Source of the DNA: Caldithrix sp.
GTDB lineage: Bacteria > KSB1 > UBA2214 > DYKH01
Length of the DNA stretch: 21,048 nt
NCBI GenBank assembly: GCA_020722685.1
Contig: DYKH01000097.1
Location: 1-21,048 of the forward strand
Direction: 5' to 3'
Part shown: piece by piece, positions 1 to 8,730 of the stretch
How positions within the stretch are numbered: the stretch's first letter is position 1
How the letters are laid out: each line of letters starts with the position of its first letter
Notes under the pieces: generated by a model
Database searches by the model: none
What the model was told of the DNA's origin: nothing
Seen by the model: only the letters and a program-made list of their open reading frames with translations
Position numbers and translations under genes: made by a program

Positions 1-830
1 TTGCTTTGGGCCGCGGCAACGATGCGCACATCGATGGGGATTTTTTCAGTGCCGCCCAGGCGCTCGATTTCGTTATTCTCAATGACCCGGTGCAGTGCTA
101 CTTGTGAATTATAAGGCAATGATCCGATCTCATCTAAGAAGATCGTGCCGCCATTTGCAATTTCGAATTTACCTTTTTTCCGATCCAGCGCGCCAGTAAA
201 CGCGCCTTTTTCGTGGCCAAACAATTCGCTCTCAATAAGGGTTTCTGGGATGGCGCCACAATTAACCACATAGAAAGGCGCGTGGCAGCGTTGACTGTGT
301 TGATGGATATATCTGGCCACCACCTCTTTGCCTACGCCGGTTTCGCCCGTGAGCAAGACAATGCAACGATGAGAATGGGCAGCCTTGCGTGCTTCCCGCA
401 GAACCTGTTGCATGGCTGCGGATTGAGCGACTGGAAATCCACCAGTGTCTACTTCACTGATTTGGTCTCGTGTGATTTGGCTCTTGATGATGGATTTAAG
501 CTCGTCAAGGTTCTGTGACTTGACAAAAAAATCGTCAGCACCGAGCAACATTGCTTCCTTGGAAATCGAATGCGAATCCCAGTTCGTAACGATGACTATG
601 GGCAGATTGGGGTATTGTTTTTTAATCTGCGGCAAAACCGCCATTCCTTCTTTTTCTGTTGTCAGGGAAATATCCAACAACAATAGGTCGGGACAAAATC
701 TCTCAAGCAATTTCAATCCGGTTGAGATGTCCGGTGCTCCTTGAACCTGGTATTCGCTTTTGAGTAACAAGGTGTAACCTTCAAGAAATACCTCATCATC
801 ATCGATCATCAAAATGGTTGGCTTGTTCAT
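1..830 (-). CDS. Sigma-54-dependent response regulator, NtrC family (3' part beyond window)
   Basis: Reading minus from the ATG at 830 gives 276 codons with no stop before the left edge. Residues 1-118 form a receiver domain: acidic cluster D10-D12, likely phospho-acceptor D53, T82 and K104. Residues 135-276 form the start of an AAA+ sigma-54 activator domain, with Walker A GETGVGKE (162-169), the sigma-54 contact loop GAFTGA (209-214) and Walker B TIFLDEI (229-235). The end of the AAA+ domain and any DNA-binding helix-turn-helix lie outside the window. Members of this family are phosphorylated by a partner kinase and drive open-complex formation by sigma-54 RNA polymerase. The upstream kinase gene ends in TGA at 829-827, overlapping this ATG (ATGA), so the two are almost certainly translationally coupled and partners. 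Target promoters cannot be told from this sequence. Confidence 0.95.
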   Translation of the reverse strand, partial: MNKPTILMIDDDEVFLEGYTLLLKSEYQVQGAPDISTGLKLLERFCPDLLLLDISLTTEKEGMAVLPQIKKQYPNLPIVIVTNWDSHSISKEAMLLGADDFFVKSQNLDELKSIIKSQITRDQISEVDTGGFPVAQSAAMQQVLREARKAAHSHRCIVLLTGETGVGKEVVARYIHQHSQRCHAPFYVVNCGAIPETLIESELFGHEKGAFTGALDRKKGKFEIANGGTIFLDEIGSLPYNSQVALHRVIENNEIERLGGTEKIPIDVRIVAAAQS

Positions 831-3800
831 GGCTCAAATATCCTGAGTTTAATTTGGAAAACTGCGCCTTGACCAGGAGCGGATTGCAGGAGTTGTAAAT
901 CGCCACCGTAATGGCGTACAAGTTTGCGTGCGTGAAATAAACCCAAACCGCTCGAATCTTTTGTAGAAAAGGCTTCCTCAAAAATTACTGAATGCAAATC
1001 CACTGGGATGCCTTTGCCAAAGTCCTGGATTTTTATTCCGACATGTTCGACCGCCAACGATTCGATCGTGATTTGAAGACGTTTGTCCTTTTGGTCGACC
1101 ATTGCTTCCAAGGCGTTATCGAATAGATTGGTAAAAACATCTGTCAATTCCGCTGCCAGGATAATAACCTGCAAGGATTGGTGGCTCAGCTGATTGTGTA
1201 AAGATACTTCGGTGAGCTGGGGATATTGTGACAAAGCATCGTTCAAGATTGGCAATAAATCACAGACAAAATTCTTTTCCACGCTTTGGCGCAGAGCTTT
1301 GATTTCTGCTTTTAATTTCTCTAATAAAAAAGCTAAAGGTTTTGTTGTGTGAACAGAATATATCGCGGTTAATGGTGTCTTTGGGATGGCGCGCTTGAGC
1401 CTTTTGATTGTTTTCTCTATCTGGCGAATTGGCGGCAATGGCATTCCCAGGCGTTTGCCCTCATTCAACATCCGTTTCATTTGCACTAAGGTAAAGGCAC
1501 AGAAATTTTTTAGCTCGTTAGCAAATTTTTCCCTCATCACTTCATCCCGTGATGTCCGTTGGATATTGTTTAAATAAAAAGTCAGATGGCTGATCTGCTT
1601 CATACCATCCTTGCTGTGATGAAACTGCCGCAGGGAATCGTATAATTCGGGTAACCGTTCTTCTTTGTATTGGGCTTTGAGATAATTTTGAATAAGCAAA
1701 TACAGCAGAATTCCCGCAACTATGGTTACATAACCGGGCAGGAACCAGAGCCAATTCATTTTCGGAGAAGGAATCAAGATGGTTGCAAAAATATAGACGA
1801 CAAGCAGCACAGCAGTCAAAAACAATAAAGGGAATATGAGCCAATATTTGCGAAGATAAATAGTGATATTGAACGATAGTACAATTAACACGAATAACAA
1901 GAATCGCAATGCACGTTGCCGATGCTGGTCACGGTAGATGAAATTCTTTATGTAGGCCAGGGTTTTGTCAATCTGCCATTGTAGGCTGGCTTTTTCAGCA
2001 AGAATGCAAGGTTTACTGTTTGCACCTATTTCAAGTTCCGTCAAGCGTGTGCCGTTCGGCAATATCGCAACCACATCATACGTTTGCTCAGGGTCAACAC
2101 CAAAGTACACCTCCGGCAGACACGAGCTGCTGTAACCGGTGTTGGTGGTCATTTGCCGATAGCCTTTTAAATAACGAGCATCATCCACATGTCCGCTCTC
2201 ATACAGCCAGATGCGGGCGCCAATGCCATAGTGATTGCTTTGTGTTCCCCGTAATTGCAGCTTAATACAATCGCTATGCTCGAGCTTGTTGCGGTAAATT
2301 CGACTATTAGAAATTTCGGCACGAGCGACCGCGATATCCAAATCACCGTCCGCGTCCAAATCTTGTAAAATGGAGCCGGTCGAAGAAGCCAGATCGTTTG
2401 CCGGCAGGGAGGTGGAATCCATTTCAAAGTGTCGACCATGGTCATTCCAAAGGATATAGTTTTTTCCTAACGTCGTGAGAAAGAGATCCAAATAACCATC
2501 CTGATCCAAGTCACCCCAGTTTGCCCCAAAAGCTAAGACGTTCTGGTTAAATCCTGTTTCGGCGCTAACATCGCCAAAGCAGCCGTGTCCATCGTTTTGA
2601 AACAGCTTGAGCGGTGACCTGCGATTGGCGAGAAAAAGATCGAGGTCGCCATCATTATCATAATCACCAAATGCCATAGATTGGGCAAAAAAGTCAAATC
2701 GAGTAGTGAGCTGGGGAGAGCGATTGCTGTCGTCTACAAACAGAGGCAGCTTGGTGGAATCTTGGATGCCTTGGTTTTCAAAGTAACGGATCGGCTCTGA
2801 ATTGTTGAATAGGAATAGATCATGGTCGCCGTCATTGTCGACATCCGTCACAGCGACAAAACGATTTCTTAAAGTACCGGGGATGCCGGTTTTCTGGGTG
2901 ACATCTTGGAAGCGGAATTGACCTTTGTTGAGCAAGATATGAATTGCTCCGCAGTAGTCGCCTGCCACTATATCCAAATAGCCATCCTCATTCAGATCGC
3001 TCCACCAAATCGATCCAATGCGACCGCTTAGGTCAAAATGCATCTCATTGCTAATATCTTCAAACCGGTCATCACCGACATTCTCATACAGCAGCGACGG
3101 GCCACGTATCGAGGCAATGACGGCATCCATATCCCCGTCGTTGTCGATGTCAGAGAAAAAGCAACCATGGTCTAACGAGTCTTCCGGGTACTTCAATTTA
3201 TCCAGTCCGAACAAACCACGATTTTGCAAAGTGTCTTGAAGAACAATACCAACTGACGATGAATCAAAAGTAAAAACAAAAAAGCTGTTTTTATCATAGA
3301 TATTGGTGAAATACAGATCAATGTCGTCATTCTTATTTCGATAACTGCTGACGCTAGAGTGATTACTCGGGGAATTACTGATGTTGTATGACTTGAAGGT
3401 CAGCCGCTGCTTCTTGTACGGTTTTCCAATATTTCGCTTTCCTAAATAGTAGACATTCCGGTCATTGCCGAGAAGGAGAAATTCGTTTTTACCTAAAGGA
3501 AATGCAGAACATTCTAAAGGGACGACGGCGATCAGTTCTTTATCTTGAGTAAAGACATTATAACTGCAGAGCACGGCATCTTCGCTGCGATAATAAAGCA
3601 TTCCATCTTGGTACGGGCCGGAAGGCAATGAAAGAAAGGACTTGATGAAGGTAAATTGCGATCTCGCAAACTTGAATAGGGATTTATCCTGGTTGGTAAA
3701 ATAACCAGAGTCGGGTGAGAGAAACAGAGAATTACAAATGAGGGCTTTAGTGCTCACTGTGTCTCTGGGCTGCCAGGTTCCGTGATCATATTCATTCAAA

Positions 3801-4378
3801 CGATAAAGATTCTGGGATGCGGAATTATCTTCTTTGGTCCAGAGCAAAAAATGAGATGGATTAAAGTATGCAGCGAATAGCGCAGATCGCCCGCCTGGAT
3901 TGGGCAGATTTGTTGCAGTTTTTCCATCGCAGTAAATCAAGTTTCCATATTGGCCCGTAGCAAAAAAGCTGGTAGAATCAATAAAAGCAGCGGAAGTTAG
4001 GTCGTACGGTTGTGGAGATGGGATATAGTTCCAGGTAGCACCATCGAAATGGTAGATGAGTGATCGGTAATAATTTTCTTTTAAATGGACAAAGAGCCAG
4101 ACGTTTTTGAGGGAGAACGCTTTGAGGTAATCCGGATAGATTCTATCAAGGGGAAACGGCGGAGTTAATTGCTGCCAACTAGTGCCATTCCATTGGAATA
4201 TTGTCTCTTCACCCACTGCAACCGCTTGATTGGAATCAATAACACAAATATCGCTGATCTTTTGCTCTGTCAGCTCGGGGAAGATGCGCAACTGAAGAGA
4301 AGTCTGCATTTCAGCAGCTATGGACGTGCTGGACGCAAAGAACGATATGATTAACAAGATTTGCAGCCTTTCAATCAT
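827..4378 (-). CDS. Sensor histidine kinase with beta-propeller-like, VCBS/FG-GAP and ASPIC/UnbV (CRTAC1-like) ectodomain
   Basis: 1183 aa. An N-terminal signal peptide (about 1-22) is followed by a propeller-like region (about 40-330) with WNGTSW and FDGATW motifs. Six VCBS/FG-GAP repeats follow, each with a calcium-type DxDxDGxxD loop at about 410, 461, 512, 572, 623 and 673, and then an ASPIC/UnbV-like segment (about 705-785). About three hydrophobic helices (823-841, 846-870, 876-897) anchor it. The cytoplasmic part has an atypical phospho-acceptor segment (LRQFHHS, H920/H921) and a HATPase domain: N-box [10 protein letters not shown] (1084-1093), G1 DFGKG (1119-1123), G2 GLGLF (1144-1148). 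It should autophosphorylate and pass phosphate to the NtrC-type regulator, whose start overlaps its stop. The ectodomain resembles CRTAC1-type surface proteins, suggesting sensing of an extracytoplasmic ligand or matrix; the ligand is unknown. No strong ribosome site precedes the ATG at 4378. Confidence 0.92.
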   Translation of the reverse strand: MIERLQILLIISFFASSTSIAAEMQTSLQLRIFPELTEQKISDICVIDSNQAVAVGEETIFQWNGTSWQQLTPPFPLDRIYPDYLKAFSLKNVWLFVHLKENYYRSLIYHFDGATWNYIPSPQPYDLTSAAFIDSTSFFATGQYGNLIYCDGKTATNLPNPGGRSALFAAYFNPSHFLLWTKEDNSASQNLYRLNEYDHGTWQPRDTVSTKALICNSLFLSPDSGYFTNQDKSLFKFARSQFTFIKSFLSLPSGPYQDGMLYYRSEDAVLCSYNVFTQDKELIAVVPLECSAFPLGKNEFLLLGNDRNVYYLGKRNIGKPYKKQRLTFKSYNISNSPSNHSSVSSYRNKNDDIDLYFTNIYDKNSFFVFTFDSSSVGIVLQDTLQNRGLFGLDKLKYPEDSLDHGCFFSDIDNDGDMDAVIASIRGPSLLYENVGDDRFEDISNEMHFDLSGRIGSIWWSDLNEDGYLDIVAGDYCGAIHILLNKGQFRFQDVTQKTGIPGTLRNRFVAVTDVDNDGDHDLFLFNNSEPIRYFENQGIQDSTKLPLFVDDSNRSPQLTTRFDFFAQSMAFGDYDNDGDLDLFLANRRSPLKLFQNDGHGCFGDVSAETGFNQNVLAFGANWGDLDQDGYLDLFLTTLGKNYILWNDHGRHFEMDSTSLPANDLASSTGSILQDLDADGDLDIAVARAEISNSRIYRNKLEHSDCIKLQLRGTQSNHYGIGARIWLYESGHVDDARYLKGYRQMTTNTGYSSSCLPEVYFGVDPEQTYDVVAILPNGTRLTELEIGANSKPCILAEKASLQWQIDKTLAYIKNFIYRDQHRQRALRFLLFVLIVLSFNITIYLRKYWLIFPLLFLTAVLLVVYIFATILIPSPKMNWLWFLPGYVTIVAGILLYLLIQNYLKAQYKEERLPELYDSLRQFHHSKDGMKQISHLTFYLNNIQRTSRDEVMREKFANELKNFCAFTLVQMKRMLNEGKRLGMPLPPIRQIEKTIKRLKRAIPKTPLTAIYSVHTTKPLAFLLEKLKAEIKALRQSVEKNFVCDLLPILNDALSQYPQLTEVSLHNQLSHQSLQVIILAAELTDVFTNLFDNALEAMVDQKDKRLQITIESLAVEHVGIKIQDFGKGIPVDLHSVIFEEAFSTKDSSGLGLFHARKLVRHYGGDLQLLQSAPGQGAVFQIKLRIFEP

Positions 4379-4706
4379 CTTGTATTTTAGGCAAAATGTG
4401 TTAGCAGCCTTTTTTGATATTTTTTGGGCTAACGTCTAGCATCTTTTATCATTCTAAAATGGTCGCACACCACGTAGTTGGACGAGCTGATGGCATTTAT
4501 AAGAAAACAGTCGATTTCATCGGCGAATTGAAAAGACCTTTTCTGGTTTACTCTCCGGATCGTTTCCAGAAAATTAATGGCTCCTGCGATTCTGCGCTGA
4601 CAAAAGTATCAAACCGTATCCGAGTGAAAAGCCCTCTTCTGTATTCGCGAACTGATCAGCAATTACTTGCATTAATGTGACCTTTCGACGCAATCACGAT
4701 GCAATC
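4379..4706. other. Intergenic region without a recognisable gene
   Basis: 328 bases between the sensor kinase start and the end of the second DUF3857 gene. Open frames on the plus strand here have no recognisable protein features or ribosome sites. The part next to 4378 is AT-rich and presumably holds the promoter of the kinase-regulator operon. I could not see a convincing sigma-70 or sigma-54 promoter, nor a strong terminator hairpin for the kinase operon's upstream neighbour. Confidence 0.6.
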
Positions 4707-6560
4707 CTATCGAGTATCTTTATGAGTTATGAAAACGGATCCGCCTCTATTCCTTTGCAGATTTCCTATCACTTCACGAAACTCAGGATATTCCAAAGTC
4801 AAAACAACCGGATTGCGGAGAACAAATTCATGGCTCACAACCAGTTGATTACCATCGACCTGCCAAGTCAGACTTAATCGGCCCATCTCATTCTCCATAA
4901 CAACATCTTTCATCTCACCAGCAACAGCAAAACTGTCAGGAAAGTTAAAGGTGACTGTAATGTGTTCCGTAATCGGCGCCGGCAATTGCAATGGAGTAAA
5001 TCTCTTGGTAGGAGCGGCAGAAATATGCCACTCGTCAAGAACGCTGCTCAATCCGCCAAACTCAAATAGCTTCTGATTGCCTACCTCCTCAAACAGTCCA
5101 TCAGCTTTCATTTCGGCCAAAAAAACATCTCCCTCCATTCTAACGGAATCCACCGTAATTTTCCCCTTATCGTTTTTGCCAAAGATCTGGCTTACGGCTT
5201 TTTGCACAAAGGCGCGTTTTGATTCCGTATCGGTCAGCTCGTACGATGGTAACAAAGCTCCTTTTGCCTCCAGCCGAATCGTACCCTTGGCAACCCAGGT
5301 TGTGTCCACAGTAAGGCTTGCTTGCAGGGAAAGAACATTTTCATCGGCACTGATTGCGGGCATTTCAATCAGGTTGGGCTCGCTGCCGCTTAGATCCAAC
5401 AAGGTCTTCCCGGCCAGATCGTACTCCGCCGGTCGATCTTGTGTCCCGGTCGGCAGCAAGAAGATGGCAGAGTCATCCGTTTGTTTGAGGCGAACCACAG
5501 CGCCATTGAATTGCCGCAAAGACGGCACGGACTCTTCGAACTGGTTGGTCGCCGAGGTAAGCAGAACGTCAGCACAAGCCCCCTGCACTTTGAAAAGAGT
5601 AGCCAGCAATACCGCCTTGTCCAGTGCGTGGCCATAATTGCGGTGAAAAACTTCCTCTGCCGAGGAAATCCGGTATCCCAACAAGGATGGATTGATGTTG
5701 ACGGTGCCGATCTGATCGGCGACGATTTTGCGAATAGCCAGCGCGCGAGCCAACTCGGTCGAATCGGTAATAGTCGACAGCAAAGTTGCCTTGCTCTTTT
5801 CACTCAACAAAAACTTGTCCGTCAGCCCCTTGCCGACATACCCAAGCAACGCCCCCCAATCCGGACAGGTGGAAAAGATCAATCGAGGTGTGAATTCTCC
5901 AAAAGCCTGATGATTCGCTTCGCTTCTGAGCATGGGCAGGTCGTTCATGGTCCAGACATAGTCGGTATACTGGCCACTTTTCGTTACCACCGGTTCGACA
6001 GTTGCGTTGAAAAATCGAAAATGCAAAATCGCATTATTGGGAATTCTGACCGTAACGGTCATCTTCTGAATGGGACTGCTGCTGCCGAACAATTCTTCGC
6101 CCATAAGCCAAGGGAAAAAGCTCGAGTCCGTGTCGATGTGATACTGCAAATCCACTTGGCAATTTCGTTCCAATCCCGTATGGGTGACCACCATTTCGCG
6201 CAGGTGCGCATAGGCTGGCGCGTTGGCCACGGCTCCCGGCAGCACCTCATTGTAGGCGTTGGCGGGCGACTGCACCACGGTTCCGTCGGCCATGGTAGTC
6301 TCGGACTTGTCAATGATCAGCCTTTGAAGGTCGGGGTTGTAGACAATGAAAGTTTCCCCCAGATAGCGGTTGACCGCGTAGTAGGTGAGCGGCTTGACTT
6401 TGTGGGCATAGAAGTATTGACTGCTGCCATCAGGATTGAGAACGTAGGTCTTGTGGATCTCCGCAAAAACAGCATCCGCATCGCTATATAAGTTTGGCGA
6501 TTGTGCGAAAGAAAAAGCGGCAAAAACGGCTATCAATACGAGAACGGAAATTAGTCGCAT
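4707..6560 (-). CDS. Exported DUF3857/transglutaminase-like protein, catalytic triad lost
   Basis: 617 aa with a clear signal peptide (about 1-19, ending AFSFAQ). Layout matches DUF3857 proteins: an N-terminal beta-rich DUF3857 domain (about 30-230), a transglutaminase-like fold (about 265-375) and a C-terminal beta domain. Aligned by eye to the gene just upstream, the active-site segment CGVCKDKA is YGHALDKA here (309-316), so the nucleophile Cys is A312. The FNH histidine is G353 in FNGAVV, and the Asp of LLDPTW is L369 in FLLPTG. All three catalytic residues are gone while the fold signature DKAxLLxTL remains, so it is probably a pseudoenzyme with a binding or structural role in the periplasm or envelope. 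It starts 9 bases after the preceding gene, with Shine-Dalgarno GAGGGAG (6563-6569) at the end of that gene, so they are co-transcribed. The reading frame is open throughout, arguing against simple decay. Confidence 0.9.
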   Translation of the reverse strand: MRLISVLVLIAVFAAFSFAQSPNLYSDADAVFAEIHKTYVLNPDGSSQYFYAHKVKPLTYYAVNRYLGETFIVYNPDLQRLIIDKSETTMADGTVVQSPANAYNEVLPGAVANAPAYAHLREMVVTHTGLERNCQVDLQYHIDTDSSFFPWLMGEELFGSSSPIQKMTVTVRIPNNAILHFRFFNATVEPVVTKSGQYTDYVWTMNDLPMLRSEANHQAFGEFTPRLIFSTCPDWGALLGYVGKGLTDKFLLSEKSKATLLSTITDSTELARALAIRKIVADQIGTVNINPSLLGYRISSAEEVFHRNYGHALDKAVLLATLFKVQGACADVLLTSATNQFEESVPSLRQFNGAVVRLKQTDDSAIFLLPTGTQDRPAEYDLAGKTLLDLSGSEPNLIEMPAISADENVLSLQASLTVDTTWVAKGTIRLEAKGALLPSYELTDTESKRAFVQKAVSQIFGKNDKGKITVDSVRMEGDVFLAEMKADGLFEEVGNQKLFEFGGLSSVLDEWHISAAPTKRFTPLQLPAPITEHITVTFNFPDSFAVAGEMKDVVMENEMGRLSLTWQVDGNQLVVSHEFVLRNPVVLTLEYPEFREVIGNLQRNRGGSVFITHKDTR

Positions 6561-6569
6561 GTCTCCCTC

Positions 6570-8582
6570 TTACTTTTGTGTGAGCACAATCGGTTCTTCC
6601 ATAGCTCTCTTAACTAAAGTCACGGCTTGGCGAAAATTCGGCCACTCCTCAGCAGCATAAATCCGTTTTTTCAAACGCAGCAACTGCTCGAATCTCAGTT
6701 CGTTTTTCTCGATCTTGTAGCCGGCCTGATAATCCGCGGCTTCGCCCTTTGTCGTAGCGAATTCCGGCAGGTGCAGCGCTTTATACTTTTTGGGCAGTTT
6801 GACCTTTTCGGCAAAATCTATCAGGAAAGAACATCTCGTAGCGAAAGGATATTGTTTGGTCTCAGCCTCGAAATTCATGTGTAAATAGGCATTGGTGCCA
6901 GGGTCGGCGAACAGATGCCTGGCGACGATGGGCGTAAACACGATCTTCTCCCCCACGATTCTGGCATATCCAGGAATCCGATATTGAAAAGTAATTCGCA
7001 TAGGCTCGGATATGTCATAAGGATCAGTGAAGCGGAGCGATGTCAGCTCTGCCGCCGGTGATATTTCATAAACCGCCCGGTCGAAATAGCCTTGCCAAAG
7101 AGACTTGGGGCTGCGCACCAGTTGGCGACGGATTTGTGCATCCGCCTGACCTTCGGCTTCCAGGCTTACATTGCCTGTCAACGTGCCGTCGGGCAGCAGC
7201 TCCGACTCGCCGCGCACGCGAAAATAATGATTCTCCGGGGCGCTTAACGGCGTACTTCTTAAATCCGCGCCTTCGGGTACGCCCATCAGGTACTCCTGCT
7301 GCTGTTCGGCACTGGACCACAACTCGCGGACGCCTGGTACCCAGGTTGGGTCGAGCAGCACGTAGTCGCTCGGCCCTCGCTTCCACACGGTGACGCTGTG
7401 ATTGAATTGATCCGCCGGAATGCGATCGATGCGCGATCCGGCCATGGTCATTGCGGGATAAGATTCCAATCCCGCGGCGCGCAGCATGGTCACCAGCATG
7501 CCAGCTTTGTCTTTGCAGACGCCGCAACGGTCACGAAAGGTCATTTCTCCCTTGTGCAATGTGTAGCCTTCCCCCGGCCCCATAGTTAGTCCGGAATAAC
7601 GCACTTCTTCCGCGACCCAATGGGTCAGGACGTGAACCTTCTCCTGATCCGTCTTGCAGTCCTTAGTCAGCTCTTCGACTTTTTTCTTCACCTCGGGCGT
7701 GACTTCGAAGCTACCGTAATCCTCATTGACCTTATGAAACCACAAAGACTTGGATTTCCAGTCCGAGGTCGACAGTAGCAGTTTTGGAGCAACATTAGAG
7801 AGCGACACCATATCGTGCTCGGTCTTGATGGGTTTGATGTCCTTCTTTTCCCAATGATAGAGAATGCGGTCACCTTGAAAATGACTCCACGAGGTCAGCT
7901 CGCCGTTGTAGACTTGATATTGCAGCGGCTTGTTGGCAGGCATAGAGACTGTGTAGGTTTTCACCAAAATGGGCGCGGAGGTCCAAAACGGTACGATGTC
8001 ATAGAAATGACCGCGCATGGGCGGGACGTAGCGTTCGTCGTCGGCTTCCACTTGATCGGCAGCAGATGCGATTACCCCATCTGACCCGGCGTTTTGCAAG
8101 AGAGCGTAGGTAAAGCCCTTACGAAAAACAACCGTCTCCAAGCCATCCCCGACTTCCAACCGGCCCACAGGAACCATTTTCTCCCGCGCGCCCCAATAGA
8201 TCATCCTCGCCGGCGCGGCACAATCGAGAATGGAACTCAGCGGGACTTCTTCCACCTCTCCCCTTTTGCGAAAGATGCGCACGCTCTTGACGTCCACGTA
8301 TGCGGAGAGCGGATCGTAGTTGAAACGAGGAGCCACCAGCTCTAGCGCACCGGCCGGCGTCAGCACTTTTGTCAGCCTGTGCATGGTTACATAGCTGAGT
8401 CCCGAATCCATCACCTTGACTGTGGTGCTGTCAAAGACGATGACGGTATTCGCGTCAGGAAATTTCTCTTTGTCCCCTGCGGCCGCCAAAAGCTTTCTGA
8501 TGCTCTCGTCATCTCCGGCCGACAGAAGAGCGGGGAATGCTACAATACCAATGAAAAGCCACAGGAAGAACCTGCGCTGCAT
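6570..8582 (-). CDS. Exported DUF3857 and transglutaminase-like domain protein, intact triad
   Basis: 670 aa with a signal peptide (about 1-22, ending LLSAG). An N-terminal DUF3857 domain (about 45-240) precedes a transglutaminase-like cysteine-protease fold (about 305-415), followed by a C-terminal DUF3858-like beta domain (about 450-640). The triad is visible: C356 in RCGVCKDKA, H395 in FNHSV and D411 in LLDPTW. Family members are periplasmic or envelope proteins; the transglutaminase-like fold usually cleaves or transfers at amide bonds, but no substrate is established for this group. The start at 8582 is supported by a strong Shine-Dalgarno GGAGG (8587-8591). It is the first gene of a two-gene unit with the triad-less paralogue 9 bases downstream, suggesting the two products act together. 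Confidence 0.93.
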   Translation of the reverse strand: MQRRFFLWLFIGIVAFPALLSAGDDESIRKLLAAAGDKEKFPDANTVIVFDSTTVKVMDSGLSYVTMHRLTKVLTPAGALELVAPRFNYDPLSAYVDVKSVRIFRKRGEVEEVPLSSILDCAAPARMIYWGAREKMVPVGRLEVGDGLETVVFRKGFTYALLQNAGSDGVIASAADQVEADDERYVPPMRGHFYDIVPFWTSAPILVKTYTVSMPANKPLQYQVYNGELTSWSHFQGDRILYHWEKKDIKPIKTEHDMVSLSNVAPKLLLSTSDWKSKSLWFHKVNEDYGSFEVTPEVKKKVEELTKDCKTDQEKVHVLTHWVAEEVRYSGLTMGPGEGYTLHKGEMTFRDRCGVCKDKAGMLVTMLRAAGLESYPAMTMAGSRIDRIPADQFNHSVTVWKRGPSDYVLLDPTWVPGVRELWSSAEQQQEYLMGVPEGADLRSTPLSAPENHYFRVRGESELLPDGTLTGNVSLEAEGQADAQIRRQLVRSPKSLWQGYFDRAVYEISPAAELTSLRFTDPYDISEPMRITFQYRIPGYARIVGEKIVFTPIVARHLFADPGTNAYLHMNFEAETKQYPFATRCSFLIDFAEKVKLPKKYKALHLPEFATTKGEAADYQAGYKIEKNELRFEQLLRLKKRIYAAEEWPNFRQAVTLVKRAMEEPIVLTQK

Positions 8583-8586
8583 ATTA

Positions 8587-8591
8587 CCTCC
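8587..8591 (-). promoter_or_regulatory. Ribosome binding site GGAGG for the active transglutaminase-like gene
   Basis: GGAGG on the minus strand, four bases before the ATG at 8582. It fixes the start just ahead of a normal signal peptide. Confidence 0.8.
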
Positions 8592-8685
8592 GTTTTTGGC
8601 AATCTATTACCATAGACTTTGACAGTGTTGGCGCGACATGATAAGGGGAAACTCCTAAAGTCCTGAACACAGTCTGGGTTCATAA

Positions 8686-8710
8686 TCGACGTCAGGAGAC
8701 GTCTCCTACG
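8686..8710. repeat. GACGTC-rich intergenic repeat, copy 1
   Basis: A 25-base unit sharing 23 of 25 bases, same orientation, with 10206-10230. It contains the perfect 14-base palindrome AGGAGACGTCTCCT (8694-8707) and a further GACGTC. It lies just beyond the 3' end of the C45 hydrolase gene, so it could act as a terminator hairpin or be a copy of a dispersed REP-like element. Confidence 0.75.
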
Positions 8711-8730
8711 ACTACGAGGTTGTCCACCCG

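Noticed and set aside
5439..6491. Long plus-strand open frame (350 codons)
   Set aside because: It runs opposite to the DUF3857 gene, has no ribosome site or recognisable domain, and is low in credible protein structure. It is a shadow of the real gene.
7066..7527. 153-codon minus-strand frame rich in Arg
   Set aside because: It lies out of frame inside the intact transglutaminase-like gene, whose motifs and triad are clear.
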